Below, piece by piece: positions 46,112-56,352 of a stretch of 64,000 bases of DNA (position 1 is the first letter of the stretch; each line of letters begins with the position of its first letter). Where the stretch lies: positions 1,860,001-1,924,000 of the forward strand of contig NZ_CP084058.1 of assembly GCF_020215645.1 (NCBI RefSeq), read 5' to 3'. The position numbers were made by a program, and so were the translations under genes. Under the pieces are notes generated by a model. It was not told the origin of the DNA, did no database searches, and saw only the letters and a list, made by a program, of their open reading frames with translations. The stretch comes from Nonomuraea gerenzanensis. GTDB taxonomy: Bacteria; Actinomycetota; Actinomycetes; Streptosporangiales; Streptosporangiaceae.

Positions 46112-46405
46112 GTGGGTAGCACCGCTCCAATCACCGTCGAGCGTCCGTCATCGGACGTCCGGCCCGATCTGCCATGGGTGACCATCGTCTGGAATGACCC
46201 GGTCAACCTCATGTCCTACGTGACCTATGTCTTCCAAACGGTCTTCGGCTATACGCGGGAGAAGGCCGAGAAACTGATGATGGACGTGCACCACAAGGGC
46301 AAGGCTGTCGTGTCCAGCGGCACGCGCGAGGAGATGGAACGCGATGTGCAGATTCTCCACTCCTACGGCCTGTGGGCGACGCTCCAGCCGGATTCGGTCA
46401 AGTGA
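46112..46405 (+). CDS. clpS: ATP-dependent Clp protease adaptor ClpS
   Basis: A 97-residue N-end-rule adaptor that hands substrates with destabilising N-terminal residues to ClpC/ClpA-ClpP. It shows '[20 protein letters not shown]', '[18 protein letters not shown]' and '[17 protein letters not shown]'. The Asn-Asp residues and the His pair of the binding pocket are present. The start is GTG at 46112. It heads the clpS-DUF2017-mec-cysO-cysM gene string. Confidence 0.93.
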   Translation: MGSTAPITVERPSSDVRPDLPWVTIVWNDPVNLMSYVTYVFQTVFGYTREKAEKLMMDVHHKGKAVVSSGTREEMERDVQILHSYGLWATLQPDSVK

Positions 46406-46433
46406 ATCGCACGAGATCAGTGAGGCGGCACCG

Positions 46434-46958
46434 GTGAGCTCGGGGTTCTCGCGGGGAAGAAACGGCAGCGTCGTGGCGGTGTTCGAGGCCGCGGAGATCT
46501 CGCTGCTGCGCTCGCTCGTCTCCATGATGCTCGGCATCGTCTCGCCGGGGCAGACCAGCGACGACCCGCTGGAGCGGGCGCTGGGCATCGGTGACGGCGC
46601 GGCGCCGTCCGATCCGGTGCTGGTCAGGCTGTTCCCCTCGGCGTACGAGGACGAGAAGGAGTCGGCGGAGTTCCGCCGCTACACCGAGGCCACGCTGCGC
46701 GACGGCAAGCGGGCCGACGCGCAGACCGTGCACGAGACCGCCCGGTCGGGGCGCTTCGAGCTGTCGCCGGAGGAGGCCCAGGCGTGGCTGCGCTCGCTGA
46801 ACGACCTGCGCCTGACGCTCGGCACCAAGCTGGAGGTGACCGAAGAGGTGCACGACGAGATCGCGATGATGTCCGAGGACGACCCCCGTTACCCGGCCTA
46901 CGTGACCTACGACTGGTTGACCTACCTCCAGGACAGCCTGGTCCGGGCGCTCTGGTAA
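46434..46958 (+). CDS. DUF2017 protein
   Basis: A 174-residue helical actinobacterial protein, always next to clpS in this phylum. It begins 'FSRGRNGSVVAVFEAAEISL', continues 'LRSLVSMMLGIV' and 'PLERALGIGDGAAPSDPVLV', and ends 'PAYVTYDWLTYLQDSLVRAL'. The function is unknown. The GTG at 46434 has GAGGCGG upstream; clpS ends 28 nt before. Confidence 0.85.
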   Translation: MSSGFSRGRNGSVVAVFEAAEISLLRSLVSMMLGIVSPGQTSDDPLERALGIGDGAAPSDPVLVRLFPSAYEDEKESAEFRRYTEATLRDGKRADAQTVHETARSGRFELSPEEAQAWLRSLNDLRLTLGTKLEVTEEVHDEIAMMSEDDPRYPAYVTYDWLTYLQDSLVRALW

Positions 46959-46967
46959 CTTCCGGGC

Positions 46968-47369
46968 ATGCTGTCGATCTCGCAGGAACTGGTGGACAAG
47001 ATCGTCGCCCATGCCCGGGCCGATCACCCGGACGAAGCGTGCGGCGTCATCGCGGGCAAGAACGGCGTGCCCGAGCGATTCATCCCCATGGCGAACGCCG
47101 AGCGTTCCCCGACGTTCTACCGCTTCGACTCGATGGAGCAGTTGCGCGTGTGGCGGGAGATGGACGACCTGGACGAGGAGCCGGTCGTGATCTACCACTC
47201 TCACACCGCCACCGAGGCGTACCCGTCGCGCACCGACATCTCCTACGCCTCCGAGCCCCACGCGCACTACGTGCTGGTCTCCACCCGGGACGAGCAGGAG
47301 GTGGAGTTCCGCTCCTACCGCATCCTCGACGGTGTCGTCACGGAGGAAGAGGTAAGGTTTCTCCCATGA
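46968..47369 (+). CDS. mec: CysO-cysteine peptidase (JAMM/M67)
   Basis: A 133-residue zinc metallopeptidase that releases cysteine from the CysO-cysteine adduct made by CysM. The JAMM residues are Glu23 (in DEACG), His77-x-His79 and Asp90 (in 'YHSHTATEAYPSRTD'). It is followed by cysO and cysM, the same trio as Rv1334-1336 of M. tuberculosis. The gap to DUF2017 is 9 nt. Its stop codon TGA overlaps the ATG of a 23-codon leader ORF (ATGA). Confidence 0.9.
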   Translation: MLSISQELVDKIVAHARADHPDEACGVIAGKNGVPERFIPMANAERSPTFYRFDSMEQLRVWREMDDLDEEPVVIYHSHTATEAYPSRTDISYASEPHAHYVLVSTRDEQEVEFRSYRILDGVVTEEEVRFLP

Positions 47370-47437
47370 TGGTCAGGCCGGTGCAGAGCTTCCTCTTTGC
47401 GCACACTCCTGCTGTCGTCGTCTACGACTGTCGCTGA
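47366..47437 (+). CDS. Cys-terminated leader peptide (uORF) upstream of cysO
   Basis: A 23-residue ORF, beginning MMVRPVQSFLFAHTP and ending VVVYDCR before TGA. Its ATG overlaps the mec stop, and AAGG lies 8 nt upstream, so it can be translated by coupling or directly. The penultimate codon is the only Cys codon (TGT 47429-47431). Three GTC Val codons (47414-47422) are perfectly complementary to 47479-47487, and CTCCT (47406-47410) is complementary to AGGAG in the cysO ribosome binding site (47496-47500). Cysteine-responsive uORFs are known for mycobacterial sulfur genes; this example is my inference. Confidence 0.6.
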   Translation: MMVRPVQSFLFAHTPAVVVYDCR

Positions 47438-47500
47438 CTCGGAATCCGCATCCAGCCATCGGCGTTGCATGCCGATGGGACGACGACCTGATCTGAGGAG
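47406..47500 (+). promoter_or_regulatory. Putative cysteine-responsive translational attenuator of cysO-cysM
   Basis: Three RNA elements are visible. A 9-bp helix pairs GTCGTCGTC (47414-47422) with GACGACGAC (47479-47487). A 5-bp helix pairs CTCCT (47406-47410) with AGGAG (47496-47500), hiding the cysO Shine-Dalgarno sequence. An internal hairpin CCATCGGC/GCCGATGG (47456-47463 with 47471-47478) brings the arms together. A ribosome stalled at the Cys codon would open the long helix and free the site (inference). Confidence 0.5.
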
Positions 47501-47510
47501 ACTGACCGCG

Positions 47511-48732
<1,222 letters not shown>

Positions 48733-48746
48733 GAGCCGAAGAAAGA

Positions 48747-48776
48747 GGGCGGCCGGTCGTCATCGACCGGCCGCCC
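48747..48776. terminator. Terminator after cysM
   Basis: A perfect 12-bp stem GGGCGGCCGGTC/GACCGGCCGCCC with a 6-nt loop GTCATC, between convergent cysM and the DUF3352 gene, preceded by AAAGA and followed by CTTCGTTC. It probably serves both strands. Confidence 0.8.
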
Positions 48777-48792
48777 CTTCGTTCTACCGCCC

Positions 48793-50679
48793 TCAGTTGA
48801 ACAGCAGCCGCAGCGAGAACGTCGCCTCGGTGTCGGTCTGCGTGCCACTCATCCCGACGGCGCGCAGCACCTCGGCGTTGGCCTTGTCGTCGCCCTCCAT
48901 GGAGGCCAGGTAGAGCTTCTCGACCTTGTCGAGGTCCACGAAGAACGCGTAGTTCGCGTCGGCCGCGTTGGGGATCGCGGTCTGGAACGTCTCCGAGTCG
49001 CCCAGCGTGCCCTCCCCGGCCAGCTGCTTGGCGTACGCGTCGGTGGTGGCCACCGTGAAGACGCCGTCACCGGAGACCTTGGCGATCTGCGGGGCGGCAC
49101 CGCCGCTCTGCGTCAGCGCCGCCTGGACCTTGTCGAGGATGGCCTGCGCCTTGGCCGGGTCGGTCATCACCCGCACGCCGCCCTTGATCTGGTCGCTGTC
49201 CAGGCCCTCGCTGTCGACGGCGATCGTGAAGTTCTTGCCGAAGACCGTGGCCAGGTCGCCGGGCAGCTCCAGGCCGAACTGCGTCTTGGCCTGCTGCAGC
49301 ATCTGGCTGATCTCGGTGCTGCCGGCCGCCGTGGCCTGCTTCTCGATCTCGGCCCACTGCTTGGTGACGACCTGGTCGAGCCCGGAGATCGACAGCGCGC
49401 CGGCCGTGGAGGCGGGCAGGGTGCCGAGGTCGGCCTTGGGCAGCTCGCCCTGCGGGGCCATGCCCTTGGCGCCGCGCACGAGGCCGGCCAGCTCGACGTA
49501 GGCGCTGTCGAAGCGCAGCGCGCCGGCGAACCTGGCGTCCTTGACCTGGTCGACGGCCGCCTGCTGGTCGGCGGGGATCTCCTTCTTGGCCAGCTCGACG
49601 AGGCCGCCCATGTCGGCCCAGAACGACAGCACGCCCTGCTCGCCGACCGCGCCCATGTCCTCGTCGAACTCGGGGTTGTCGGACAGGCTGCCCTCGCTCC
49701 TGGCGTACTTGTCGGCCAGCGCCTGGGTGGTGCTGAGCAGCGCGTAGTCCTCGCGGAAGGCCACGCCGTACTTCTCGCCCTCCATGAGCTTGGCGAGGCC
49801 GGCCTTGGCCAGCTCCTGGTCCTTGACCTGCACGGCCACCGCGAGATCGGGCTCCTCCTTGCCGGAGGGGACGGCGGCGACGCCGAGCCGGCTGCCCAGC
49901 CACGGGTCGACGTCCTTGGCGAAGTCCAGCTTGCTGTCGGAGTCCTGGTCGTTGATCAGGTCGAACAGCGCCTTGCGCGGGTCCTCGCCGGTGAAGGCGT
50001 CCTTGGTGACCGTGAACTTGCCGGCGAGCTGGAACAGCGCCAGCTTCTGGTTCGCGGCCGGGTCCAGGTCGAGGCGGGCGTAGGCGATCGAGTTCGCGGG
50101 GAGCACGTCGTTCGGCTGGGTGCCGCCACCGCCGAAGGCGCCCACGGCCCAGACCGCGCCGCCGCCGAGCAGGATCACGGCGAGTGCCGCCGCGACGGCG
50201 ATGATCCAGCTCTTGCGGCCCTTCTTGGCCGGCTCCTGGCCGCCGAAACCGTCGGGGCCCTGCTGCTGCCAGCCGCCCTGGGCGTACTGGCCCTGCTGCT
50301 GCCAACCACCCTGGTCCTGCCAGCCGACCTGCTCCTGCTGCCAGCCCTGCTGGGGTTGCTGTTGCTGCTGCCAGCCCTGCTGCTGCTGCTGGCCTTGCTG
50401 GCCGCCGTACTGGGGTGCGCCGCCGTAGGAGGGCTGCTGCTGCCCGTACTGGGGGCCGTAGGAGGGCTGCTGGCCGTACGACGCCTGCTGACCGTAGGCA
50501 CCCTGACCTTGAGCGTCGTACTGCGGCTGGCCGTACTGCTGCTGCTGGTACGGCTGCTGCGGCGGGTAGGGCGGGCCCGGATACTGAGCCGTCGGCTGCT
50601 GCTCCGGCTGCCCCTGGTTCCAGTTGTACGCCGTGGTCCGGTCAGGATCCTGGCCATAGGGGGGATTGTTCGCAGACAT
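48793..50679 (-). CDS. DUF3352 membrane-anchored protein with Gln/Tyr-rich N-terminus
   Basis: A 628-residue protein. The cytoplasmic residues 1-155 are extremely rich in Gln, Tyr, Gly and Pro, with runs such as 'QYGQPQYDAQGQGAYGQQA' and 'GGQQGQQQQQGWQQQQQPQQ', a prion-like composition. One membrane helix lies at about 160-182 after a 'KKGRKS' stop. The extracytoplasmic DUF3352 domain (about 195-628) has the pattern 'LPANSIAYARLDLDPAANQK' and 'KDVDPWLGSRLGVAAVPSG'. The family's function is unknown. The ATG at 50679 is the probable start, with a GTG just upstream. It is inserted between cysM and murI relative to mycobacteria. Confidence 0.85.
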   Translation of the reverse strand: MSANNPPYGQDPDRTTAYNWNQGQPEQQPTAQYPGPPYPPQQPYQQQQYGQPQYDAQGQGAYGQQASYGQQPSYGPQYGQQQPSYGGAPQYGGQQGQQQQQGWQQQQQPQQGWQQEQVGWQDQGGWQQQGQYAQGGWQQQGPDGFGGQEPAKKGRKSWIIAVAAALAVILLGGGAVWAVGAFGGGGTQPNDVLPANSIAYARLDLDPAANQKLALFQLAGKFTVTKDAFTGEDPRKALFDLINDQDSDSKLDFAKDVDPWLGSRLGVAAVPSGKEEPDLAVAVQVKDQELAKAGLAKLMEGEKYGVAFREDYALLSTTQALADKYARSEGSLSDNPEFDEDMGAVGEQGVLSFWADMGGLVELAKKEIPADQQAAVDQVKDARFAGALRFDSAYVELAGLVRGAKGMAPQGELPKADLGTLPASTAGALSISGLDQVVTKQWAEIEKQATAAGSTEISQMLQQAKTQFGLELPGDLATVFGKNFTIAVDSEGLDSDQIKGGVRVMTDPAKAQAILDKVQAALTQSGGAAPQIAKVSGDGVFTVATTDAYAKQLAGEGTLGDSETFQTAIPNAADANYAFFVDLDKVEKLYLASMEGDDKANAEVLRAVGMSGTQTDTEATFSLRLLFN

Positions 50680-50764
50680 CACTCAACTCACAATGTGGAC
50701 TTTTGACCACAGAGAAAGTATCTGATGTTGCTAGACGGGCGCTTGCAATGTGCTGAAGTTGGAA

Positions 50765-51091
50765 TTAGACCCTGTTCAGCTCTTTTCGCAGGACATCGAT
50801 GTGCACCTCGCCGTCGCCGTAGTCGATGACGTTCTCCCAGGGCACGAATGTGCAGCCGGCGTAGACCAGGCGCGCCAGCGCCTGCGAGAGCCAGGCCGAT
50901 CGGCCCTGGCGATCACGGGTGAGGCCGAGCAGGAGCGGGGCGCGGCGCACGGAGACCACCAGCCCGTACACCGTGTGGCTCTGCTGGAGCTCGCCCCGGT
51001 GCTTGACGACCCGGATGTCCACCACGAAACCGACCCACACCCCGTTGGAGTCCCAAACGGACTGACCGATGAGTTCGGTGACACTTGCCAT
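50765..51091 (-). CDS. PRC-barrel-like protein
   Basis: A 108-residue small beta protein. 'TELIGQSVWDSNGVWVGFVV' at the start and 'FVPWENVIDYGDGEVHIDVL' at the end follow the PRC-barrel pattern. The middle ('LVVSVRRAPLLLGLTRDRQG') is less typical. I chose the ATG at 51091. It diverges from the thioesterase gene by 102 bp and precedes the DUF3352 gene on the same strand by 85 bp. The function is unknown. Confidence 0.6.
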   Translation of the reverse strand: MASVTELIGQSVWDSNGVWVGFVVDIRVVKHRGELQQSHTVYGLVVSVRRAPLLLGLTRDRQGRSAWLSQALARLVYAGCTFVPWENVIDYGDGEVHIDVLRKELNRV

Positions 51092-51150
51092 GATCAAACG
51101 TTGTCAGCCGAATCGTGTTTTCGCAGGTAGGCGCGCTGAGGGAAGAATGC

Positions 51151-51174
51151 TCTAGAGTGTCTAGAACATAGTTC
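51151..51174. promoter_or_regulatory. Candidate operator in the PRC-barrel/thioesterase gap
   Basis: TCTAGA-GTG-TCTAGA (51151-51165) is immediately followed by the inverted repeat GAAC-ATA-GTTC (51164-51174). The two palindromes overlap by 2 bp and lie 20 bp before the thioesterase ATG. Confidence 0.45.
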
Positions 51175-51193
51175 CAGATATGAGGCAGGGCGG

Positions 51194-51985
51194 ATGAGCA
51201 AGTTCGACGAGGCCACGCAGGCGATCAGGGTGGACGAGAACACCTACGACGTGTGTCTCGACCCCGGGTACGCGATCGGCGGCCCGCTCAACGGTGGCTA
51301 CCTGATGGCCGTGATCCTGCGTGCGGCGGTGGACGCCTCGCCGTTCGAGCACCCCGTGAGCCAGACGGCCCAGTTCCTGAAGGCGCCGGTCCCCGGGCCC
51401 GCGCAGGTCAGGATCGAGCCGCTGAAGGCGGGCAGGACGGCCGCGTTCGCCAGGGCGACGCTGGTGCAGGACGGGGTGGCGCACATCGAGGGGCTGATCA
51501 CGACGGCCACGCTCCAGGACGTCGAGCCCGTCTACAGCGGTGCGGCGGCGCCCGGCATGCCGCCGATCGAGGAGTGCGCCAAGCTGCCCGACCCCAAGCC
51601 GGAGTCGGGCATGACGTTGAACGCCCAGCTGGAGCTGCTCTTCGACCCGCCCACCATCGGCTGGCTGAAGGGCGAGCCCAGCGGCCGGCCGGAGTCGCGG
51701 GCCTACTTCAGGATGGCCGAGCCGCAGGACCCCGACCCGTACGTGCTGGCGCTGGCCGTGGACGTGCTGCCGCCCGTGGTGTTCTCCGCGGGGATGCGCG
51801 GCTGGGCGCCCACCGTGGACCTCACCTGGCACCTGCGCGCGCTGCCCGCGCCCGGCTGGCTGACGCTCGTCGGCAGCGGCCGGCTGATCTCCGACGGCTG
51901 GTTCGACGAGGAGGTCGAGGTACGCGACTCCACCGGCCGGCTCATCGCCCAGTCGCGCCAGCTCGCCCGCGTCGGAAGGGGCTGA
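51194..51985 (+). CDS. TesB-like double-hotdog thioesterase
   Basis: A 263-residue acyl-CoA thioesterase-like protein. The first hotdog shows 'YAIGGPLNGGYLMAVILRAA' and the paired strand region 'ASPFEHPVSQTAQFLKAPVP'. The second shows 'PDPYVLALAVDVLPPVVFSA' and the TesB-like terminal 'SGRLISDGWFDEEVEVRDST'. It probably hydrolyses an acyl-CoA of unknown chain. The ATG at 51194 follows AGGCAGGGCGG. Two overlapping palindromes upstream suggest regulation. Confidence 0.82.
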   Translation: MSKFDEATQAIRVDENTYDVCLDPGYAIGGPLNGGYLMAVILRAAVDASPFEHPVSQTAQFLKAPVPGPAQVRIEPLKAGRTAAFARATLVQDGVAHIEGLITTATLQDVEPVYSGAAAPGMPPIEECAKLPDPKPESGMTLNAQLELLFDPPTIGWLKGEPSGRPESRAYFRMAEPQDPDPYVLALAVDVLPPVVFSAGMRGWAPTVDLTWHLRALPAPGWLTLVGSGRLISDGWFDEEVEVRDSTGRLIAQSRQLARVGRG

Positions 51986-52103
51986 AATATCGCGCTTTAT
52001 GCGGGCTTACTGTGAGCAAGGCAACAGCCTTTTCCGCCACGCGTGTCGCAGTGTGAGCATTCTTACGCAGTGTTGATCGTGCAGGTCGCCTACCCTCTAG
52101 AGC

Positions 52104-52928
52104 GTGCCGGACGCGAGTATTGGGATCTTCGACAGCGGGGTCGGCGGCCTGACGGTCGCCCGTGCGATCATCGACCAGCTGCCCCACGAATCGATCACGT
52201 ACGTGGCCGACACGGCCCATCAGCCCTATGGGCCCAAACGCCTCGCGGAGCTGCGCGCCTACGCCCTGGAGGTCATGGACCACCTGGTCGAGCAGGACGT
52301 CAAGATGCTCGTGATCGCGTGCAACAGCGCCAGCTCCGCCGTGCTGCGCGACGCCCGCGAGCGCTACGACGTCCCCGTAGTCGAGGTGATCATGCCGGCC
52401 ACCAGGCGGGCGGTGCGCGCCACCCGTAACGGCAGGGTCGGCGTGATCGCCACCAGGGCCACCATCGACTCCCTGGCCTATCACGACGCCTTCACCGCGG
52501 CGCCCGACGTCCAGCTCACCGGCGTGGCCGCCCCACGCCTGGTGGACTACGTCGAGCGCGGAGAGACGATGAGCGACGAGCTCATCGAGGTCGTGCGCGA
52601 GTACCTGGAGCCCATCAGGGCCGCCGGGTGCGACACGCTCATCCTCGGCTGCACGCACTACCCGCTGCTCACCGGCGCCATCTCCTACGTCACCGGTGAA
52701 GGGGTCACGCTGATCTCCAGCGCGGACGAGACGGCCAAGGACGTCTACCGGATCCTGCACGACCGCGATCTGGCGGCGCGGGTCGGAGCCACCCCCCGGC
52801 ACCGCTTCCGCGCCACCGGCGACTCCCTGCTCTTCGCCCGGCTCGGGCGACGATTCCTGGGCCCGGAGATCGACGTGGTCGAAGTCGCACCAGTGGGGGG
52901 TACTACCTATAACGGGAGGCCCACATGA
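52104..52928 (+). CDS. murI: Glutamate racemase
   Basis: A 274-residue cofactor-independent racemase that supplies D-glutamate for peptidoglycan. It has '[17 protein letters not shown]', the first catalytic Cys in '[13 protein letters not shown]', 'YGPKRLAEL', and the second in '[15 protein letters not shown]'. The GTG start has no Shine-Dalgarno sequence and a TACCCT element lies 7 nt upstream, so it may be leaderless. The stop overlaps the next start (ATGA). Confidence 0.95.
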   Translation: MPDASIGIFDSGVGGLTVARAIIDQLPHESITYVADTAHQPYGPKRLAELRAYALEVMDHLVEQDVKMLVIACNSASSAVLRDARERYDVPVVEVIMPATRRAVRATRNGRVGVIATRATIDSLAYHDAFTAAPDVQLTGVAAPRLVDYVERGETMSDELIEVVREYLEPIRAAGCDTLILGCTHYPLLTGAISYVTGEGVTLISSADETAKDVYRILHDRDLAARVGATPRHRFRATGDSLLFARLGRRFLGPEIDVVEVAPVGGTTYNGRPT

Positions 52929-53677
52929 AGGTGACCATCGTCGGTTGTTCCGGGAGCTACCCCGGCCCCGACAGCCCCGCATCCTGCTACCTTCTCGAAG
53001 CCGACGGGTTCAGGCTGCTGCTCGACCTCGGCAGCGGGTCACTGGGCGCGCTGCAACGCCACATCGGCCTGTACGACGTGGACGCCATCTGCCTATCGCA
53101 CCTGCATGCCGACCATTGTCTCGACATCTGCGGCTACCACGTGGCCAGGACGTACGGGCCCGCGGCGCCGTACCCTCTCGTGCCGGTCTACGCGCCCGCC
53201 GGCGCGCCCGGCCGCCTGGCGGCCGCGTACGGCATGCCGGAGGAGCCCGGGCTGGAGACCGCGTTCGAGTTCGTGGCGCTGACGCCGGGCGCGTACGAGA
53301 TCGGGCCGTTCACGCTCACCGCCGGGCTGGTCAACCACCCGGTCGAGGCGTACGGGTTCCGGGTCGCCAACGGCGGCAGGAGCGTGGCCTACTCCGGTGA
53401 CACCGGCGAGTCGAACGAGCTGGTCAAGCTGGCCACCGGCGTCGATCTGCTGCTGTGCGAGGCGTCGTTCGTGGAGGGCCCCGACCTGCCTCCCGACCTG
53501 CACCTGACCGGCCGCCAGGCGGCCGAGCACGCGGCCAAGGCCGACGTGGGCAGGCTGGTGCTGACCCACCTCGTCCCGTGGAACGACCAGGCCACCGTGC
53601 TGGAGGAGGCCGCGGGCGGCGGGTTCGCCGGGCCGGTGGAGCTGGCCCGCAGCGGCGCCGTCTACGACCTCGCCTGA
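52925..53677 (+). CDS. MBL-fold hydrolase (Rv1339-like)
   Basis: A 250-residue metallo-beta-lactamase-fold phosphodiesterase-like protein. The zinc motif is H59-L-H61-A-D63-H64, with further ligands in '[14 protein letters not shown]', '[10 protein letters not shown]' and '[16 protein letters not shown]' and the terminal 'LVLTHLVPW'. The position after murI matches Rv1339 of M. tuberculosis, which has been described as an atypical cAMP phosphodiesterase, so a cyclic nucleotide is a reasonable candidate substrate (inference). It is translationally coupled to murI. Confidence 0.88.
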   Translation: MKVTIVGCSGSYPGPDSPASCYLLEADGFRLLLDLGSGSLGALQRHIGLYDVDAICLSHLHADHCLDICGYHVARTYGPAAPYPLVPVYAPAGAPGRLAAAYGMPEEPGLETAFEFVALTPGAYEIGPFTLTAGLVNHPVEAYGFRVANGGRSVAYSGDTGESNELVKLATGVDLLLCEASFVEGPDLPPDLHLTGRQAAEHAAKADVGRLVLTHLVPWNDQATVLEEAAGGGFAGPVELARSGAVYDLA

Positions 53678-53697
53678 TACCGGGCCTGACGCCGGCG

Positions 53698-54951
53698 TCA
53701 GGCCGTCGCCTGCAGGTCGGTGTAGTCGCGCACGTGCGGCAGCGGCGAGAACAGCAGCGGCACGAACGCCGCCATCCGGCCGATCATCAGCAGCCACAGC
53801 GCCTCCCGCACGCCGAGCTGCTGCGCGACCAGCCCGCCGAACAGCGCGCCCAGCGGCATCGCCCCCCAGGTCACGAAGCGCACCGACGCGTTGACCCGGC
53901 CGAGCAGGTGCGGGGGGGTGACGGTCTGCCGGTAGGTGGTCTGGCCGACGTTCGACATGGTCGCCGCCCAGGAGATCACCATCGAGGTGATGGCGAAGCA
54001 CACCACCCGCCAGTCGGCCTGCGTCATGGGCAGCAGCAGGCCGGACGGGGCGCCGATCAGGATGGCCAGCCAGGTCGCCCTGGCGCTGCCGAGCCGCCTC
54101 GACAGCCAGCCGCCGGTCAGCCCGCCCAGCACGCCGCCGATGCCGCCGGACATCAGCAGCACGCCAACGGCGCCCGGTGACAACCTGACGGTCTCGGCCA
54201 GGAACAGCACCGACAGGCCCAGCACGCCGCTCACACACAGGTTGTTGATGCCCGACGAGGCGACGAACGCCCGTAACAGCCGGTTGCGCCACACGTACGA
54301 CAAGCCCTCGCGGATCCCCCGCAGCAGCGGCCCGTGCTCGGTGTCGGCGGGCGGCTTGTCCGGCACCTTGATGGCCAGCAGCAGGAACACGGAGGCCAGC
54401 GCGCCGATCGCGGTGACGACGATCGTGCGTGGCGCGCCCAGCATCTGCACCAGCACGCCCCCCACCCCCGGCCCCGCCAGGAACGCTCCCGACCGGACGA
54501 CCTCCAGCTTGGCGTTGCCGTCGCTGAGCTGCGGCGTGCTGACCAGATGCGGCAGGTACGTCTGGTCGGCCACGTCGTTGAAGACCTGCGACACCCCCGC
54601 CAGCAGCGCCACCACGAACATCAGCTCGATCGTCAGCACCCCGAACGTGGCCGCCACCGGTATGCTCCCCAGCAGCACGACCTTGACCAGGTCCGAGACC
54701 ATCATCACCCGGCGCTTGCGCATCCGGTCCACCCACACCCCCGTGGGCAGGCCGATCAACAGAAAAGCCGCCGTCTGCAGAGACGACAGCAGCCCCACCT
54801 CCGCGGGCCCGGCATGCAGCACCAGCACGGCTACCAGCGGAAGGGCCACACGCGAGATATTCGCCCCAAGCTCGTTCGCCACATGCGAACTGAGGAACCG
54901 GAGGAAGTCAGGGTTTCGCAACACCCCCGTTGTCATTGCGTAAGGATCCAT
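53698..54951 (-). CDS. MFS transporter (MFS_3-type)
   Basis: A major facilitator of about 417 residues with 12 predicted helices. It begins '[20 protein letters not shown]' and contains '[20 protein letters not shown]' (motif A-like), '[15 protein letters not shown]' and '[20 protein letters not shown]', the pattern of the MFS_3/Enterobactin-exporter-like group. The start is ATG at 54951 or possibly 54936. It interrupts the conserved order between the MBL gene and rph. The substrate is unknown. Confidence 0.87.
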   Translation of the reverse strand: MDPYAMTTGVLRNPDFLRFLSSHVANELGANISRVALPLVAVLVLHAGPAEVGLLSSLQTAAFLLIGLPTGVWVDRMRKRRVMMVSDLVKVVLLGSIPVAATFGVLTIELMFVVALLAGVSQVFNDVADQTYLPHLVSTPQLSDGNAKLEVVRSGAFLAGPGVGGVLVQMLGAPRTIVVTAIGALASVFLLLAIKVPDKPPADTEHGPLLRGIREGLSYVWRNRLLRAFVASSGINNLCVSGVLGLSVLFLAETVRLSPGAVGVLLMSGGIGGVLGGLTGGWLSRRLGSARATWLAILIGAPSGLLLPMTQADWRVVCFAITSMVISWAATMSNVGQTTYRQTVTPPHLLGRVNASVRFVTWGAMPLGALFGGLVAQQLGVREALWLLMIGRMAAFVPLLFSPLPHVRDYTDLQATA

Positions 54952-55004
54952 GTGGCGGACACATTTGGTCAAGAGCGTCGTGGCGCGGAGATAGGGTGAT
55001 CTGC

Positions 55005-55724
55005 ATGTCCAGACAGGATGGCCGCAACCCTGACCAGCTACGCACCATCACCATCACCAGGCAATGGCTGACGCATGCCGAGGGGTCGGTGCTGGTCGAA
55101 TTCGGCGGCACCCGGGTGTTGTGCGCGGCATCGGTCCAGGACAGCGTGCCACGGTGGCGCCGGGGCAGCGGCCAGGGCTGGGTTACGGGCGAATACGCGA
55201 TGTTGCCGCGGGCGACCAATACACGTAACGATCGTGAATCGGTCCGCGGCAAAATCGGCGGGCGCACCCATGAGATTTCCCGGTTGATCGGCCGTTCACT
55301 GCGCGCCTGCGTCGATTACAAGGCGCTGGGGGAAAACTCCATTCTGCTCGACTGCGACGTTCTGCAGGCCGACGGCGGCACCCGGACCGCCGCCATCACC
55401 GGCGCCTACGTCGCGCTGGCCGACGCGGTCGCCTGGATGCGCGAGCGCCGCATGTGCCCCGGCGACCCGCTGATCGGCTCGGTCGCCGCCGTCTCCGTCG
55501 GCGTGGTCGGCGCCGTGCCGATGCTCGACCTCTGCTACACCGAGGACGTCGCCGCCGAGACCGACATGAACGTGGTGATGACGGGCGACGGCAAGTTCGT
55601 CGAGGTCCAGGGCACCGCCGAGGGCGCGCCGTTCGACCGCGGCGTGCTCGACCAGCTCCTCGACCTGGCCGTGGCCGGCTGCGCGGAGCTGACCCTGATC
55701 CAGCAGGAGGCCCTGCGGTCATGA
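55005..55724 (+). CDS. rph: Ribonuclease PH
   Basis: A 239-residue phosphorolytic exoribonuclease that trims tRNA 3' ends. It has '[20 protein letters not shown]', the phosphate-site '[20 protein letters not shown]', '[15 protein letters not shown]', '[20 protein letters not shown]' and '[20 protein letters not shown]'. The ATG follows AGGGTGAT. Its stop overlaps the rdgB start (ATGA), so the two are translationally coupled. Confidence 0.95.
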   Translation: MSRQDGRNPDQLRTITITRQWLTHAEGSVLVEFGGTRVLCAASVQDSVPRWRRGSGQGWVTGEYAMLPRATNTRNDRESVRGKIGGRTHEISRLIGRSLRACVDYKALGENSILLDCDVLQADGGTRTAAITGAYVALADAVAWMRERRMCPGDPLIGSVAAVSVGVVGAVPMLDLCYTEDVAAETDMNVVMTGDGKFVEVQGTAEGAPFDRGVLDQLLDLAVAGCAELTLIQQEALRS

Positions 55725-56311
55725 AGATCGTGCTCGCCACCCGCAACGCGGGCAAGATCGCGGAGCTGCGCCGCATCCTCGCCGGGTTCGACATCGTCGG
55801 GCTCGAAGCGTTCCCCTCGATCGGCGACGTCGCCGAGACCGGGGTCACCTTCGAGGAGAATGCCCTGCTCAAGGCGCACGCCGTCGCCCAGGGCTCGGGG
55901 CTGCCGGCCGTGGCCGACGACTCGGGGCTCTGCGTCGACGTGCTCAACGGCATGCCGGGCGTCTTCTCCGCCCGCTGGGCGGGCCGCCACGGCGACGACC
56001 GCGCCAACCTGGAGCTGCTCCTCGCCCAGGTCTCCGACGTGCCCGACGACAAGCTGACCGCCCACTTCGCCTGCGCCGCCGCGCTCGCGCTGCCGTCCGG
56101 GGAGTTCCGGGTGGTGGAGGGCACGCTGCCGGGCAGCCTCGTCCGTACGCCCCGGGGGTCCGGCGGCTTCGGCTACGACCCGATCTTCGTGCCGGAGGGG
56201 GAGACCCGCACCACCGCCGAGCTGGCCCCCGAGGAGAAAGACGCGATCAGCCACCGGGGCCGCGCCTTCCGCGCGCTGGCGCCCGTGGTGCGGGAGCTGC
56301 TCGCGTCGTAA
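55721..56311 (+). CDS. rdgB: Non-canonical purine NTP pyrophosphatase (RdgB/HAM1)
   Basis: A 196-residue enzyme that hydrolyses dITP and XTP to monophosphates, keeping deaminated bases out of DNA. It shows the signature start '[19 protein letters not shown]', '[13 protein letters not shown]', '[20 protein letters not shown]' and '[15 protein letters not shown]', with a terminal 'ISHRGRAF'. The length is typical. It overlaps rph by 4 nt. Confidence 0.95.
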   Translation: MKIVLATRNAGKIAELRRILAGFDIVGLEAFPSIGDVAETGVTFEENALLKAHAVAQGSGLPAVADDSGLCVDVLNGMPGVFSARWAGRHGDDRANLELLLAQVSDVPDDKLTAHFACAAALALPSGEFRVVEGTLPGSLVRTPRGSGGFGYDPIFVPEGETRTTAELAPEEKDAISHRGRAFRALAPVVRELLAS

Positions 56312-56352
56312 CCCGCGCGTAAGAATTGCTCTGCCCGAGGGGACGTAGCGTC

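Noticed and set aside
47366..47510. SAM riboswitch or T-box in front of cysO
   Set aside because: I could not identify the conserved cores of those RNAs; the leader ORF with complementary arms explains the region better.
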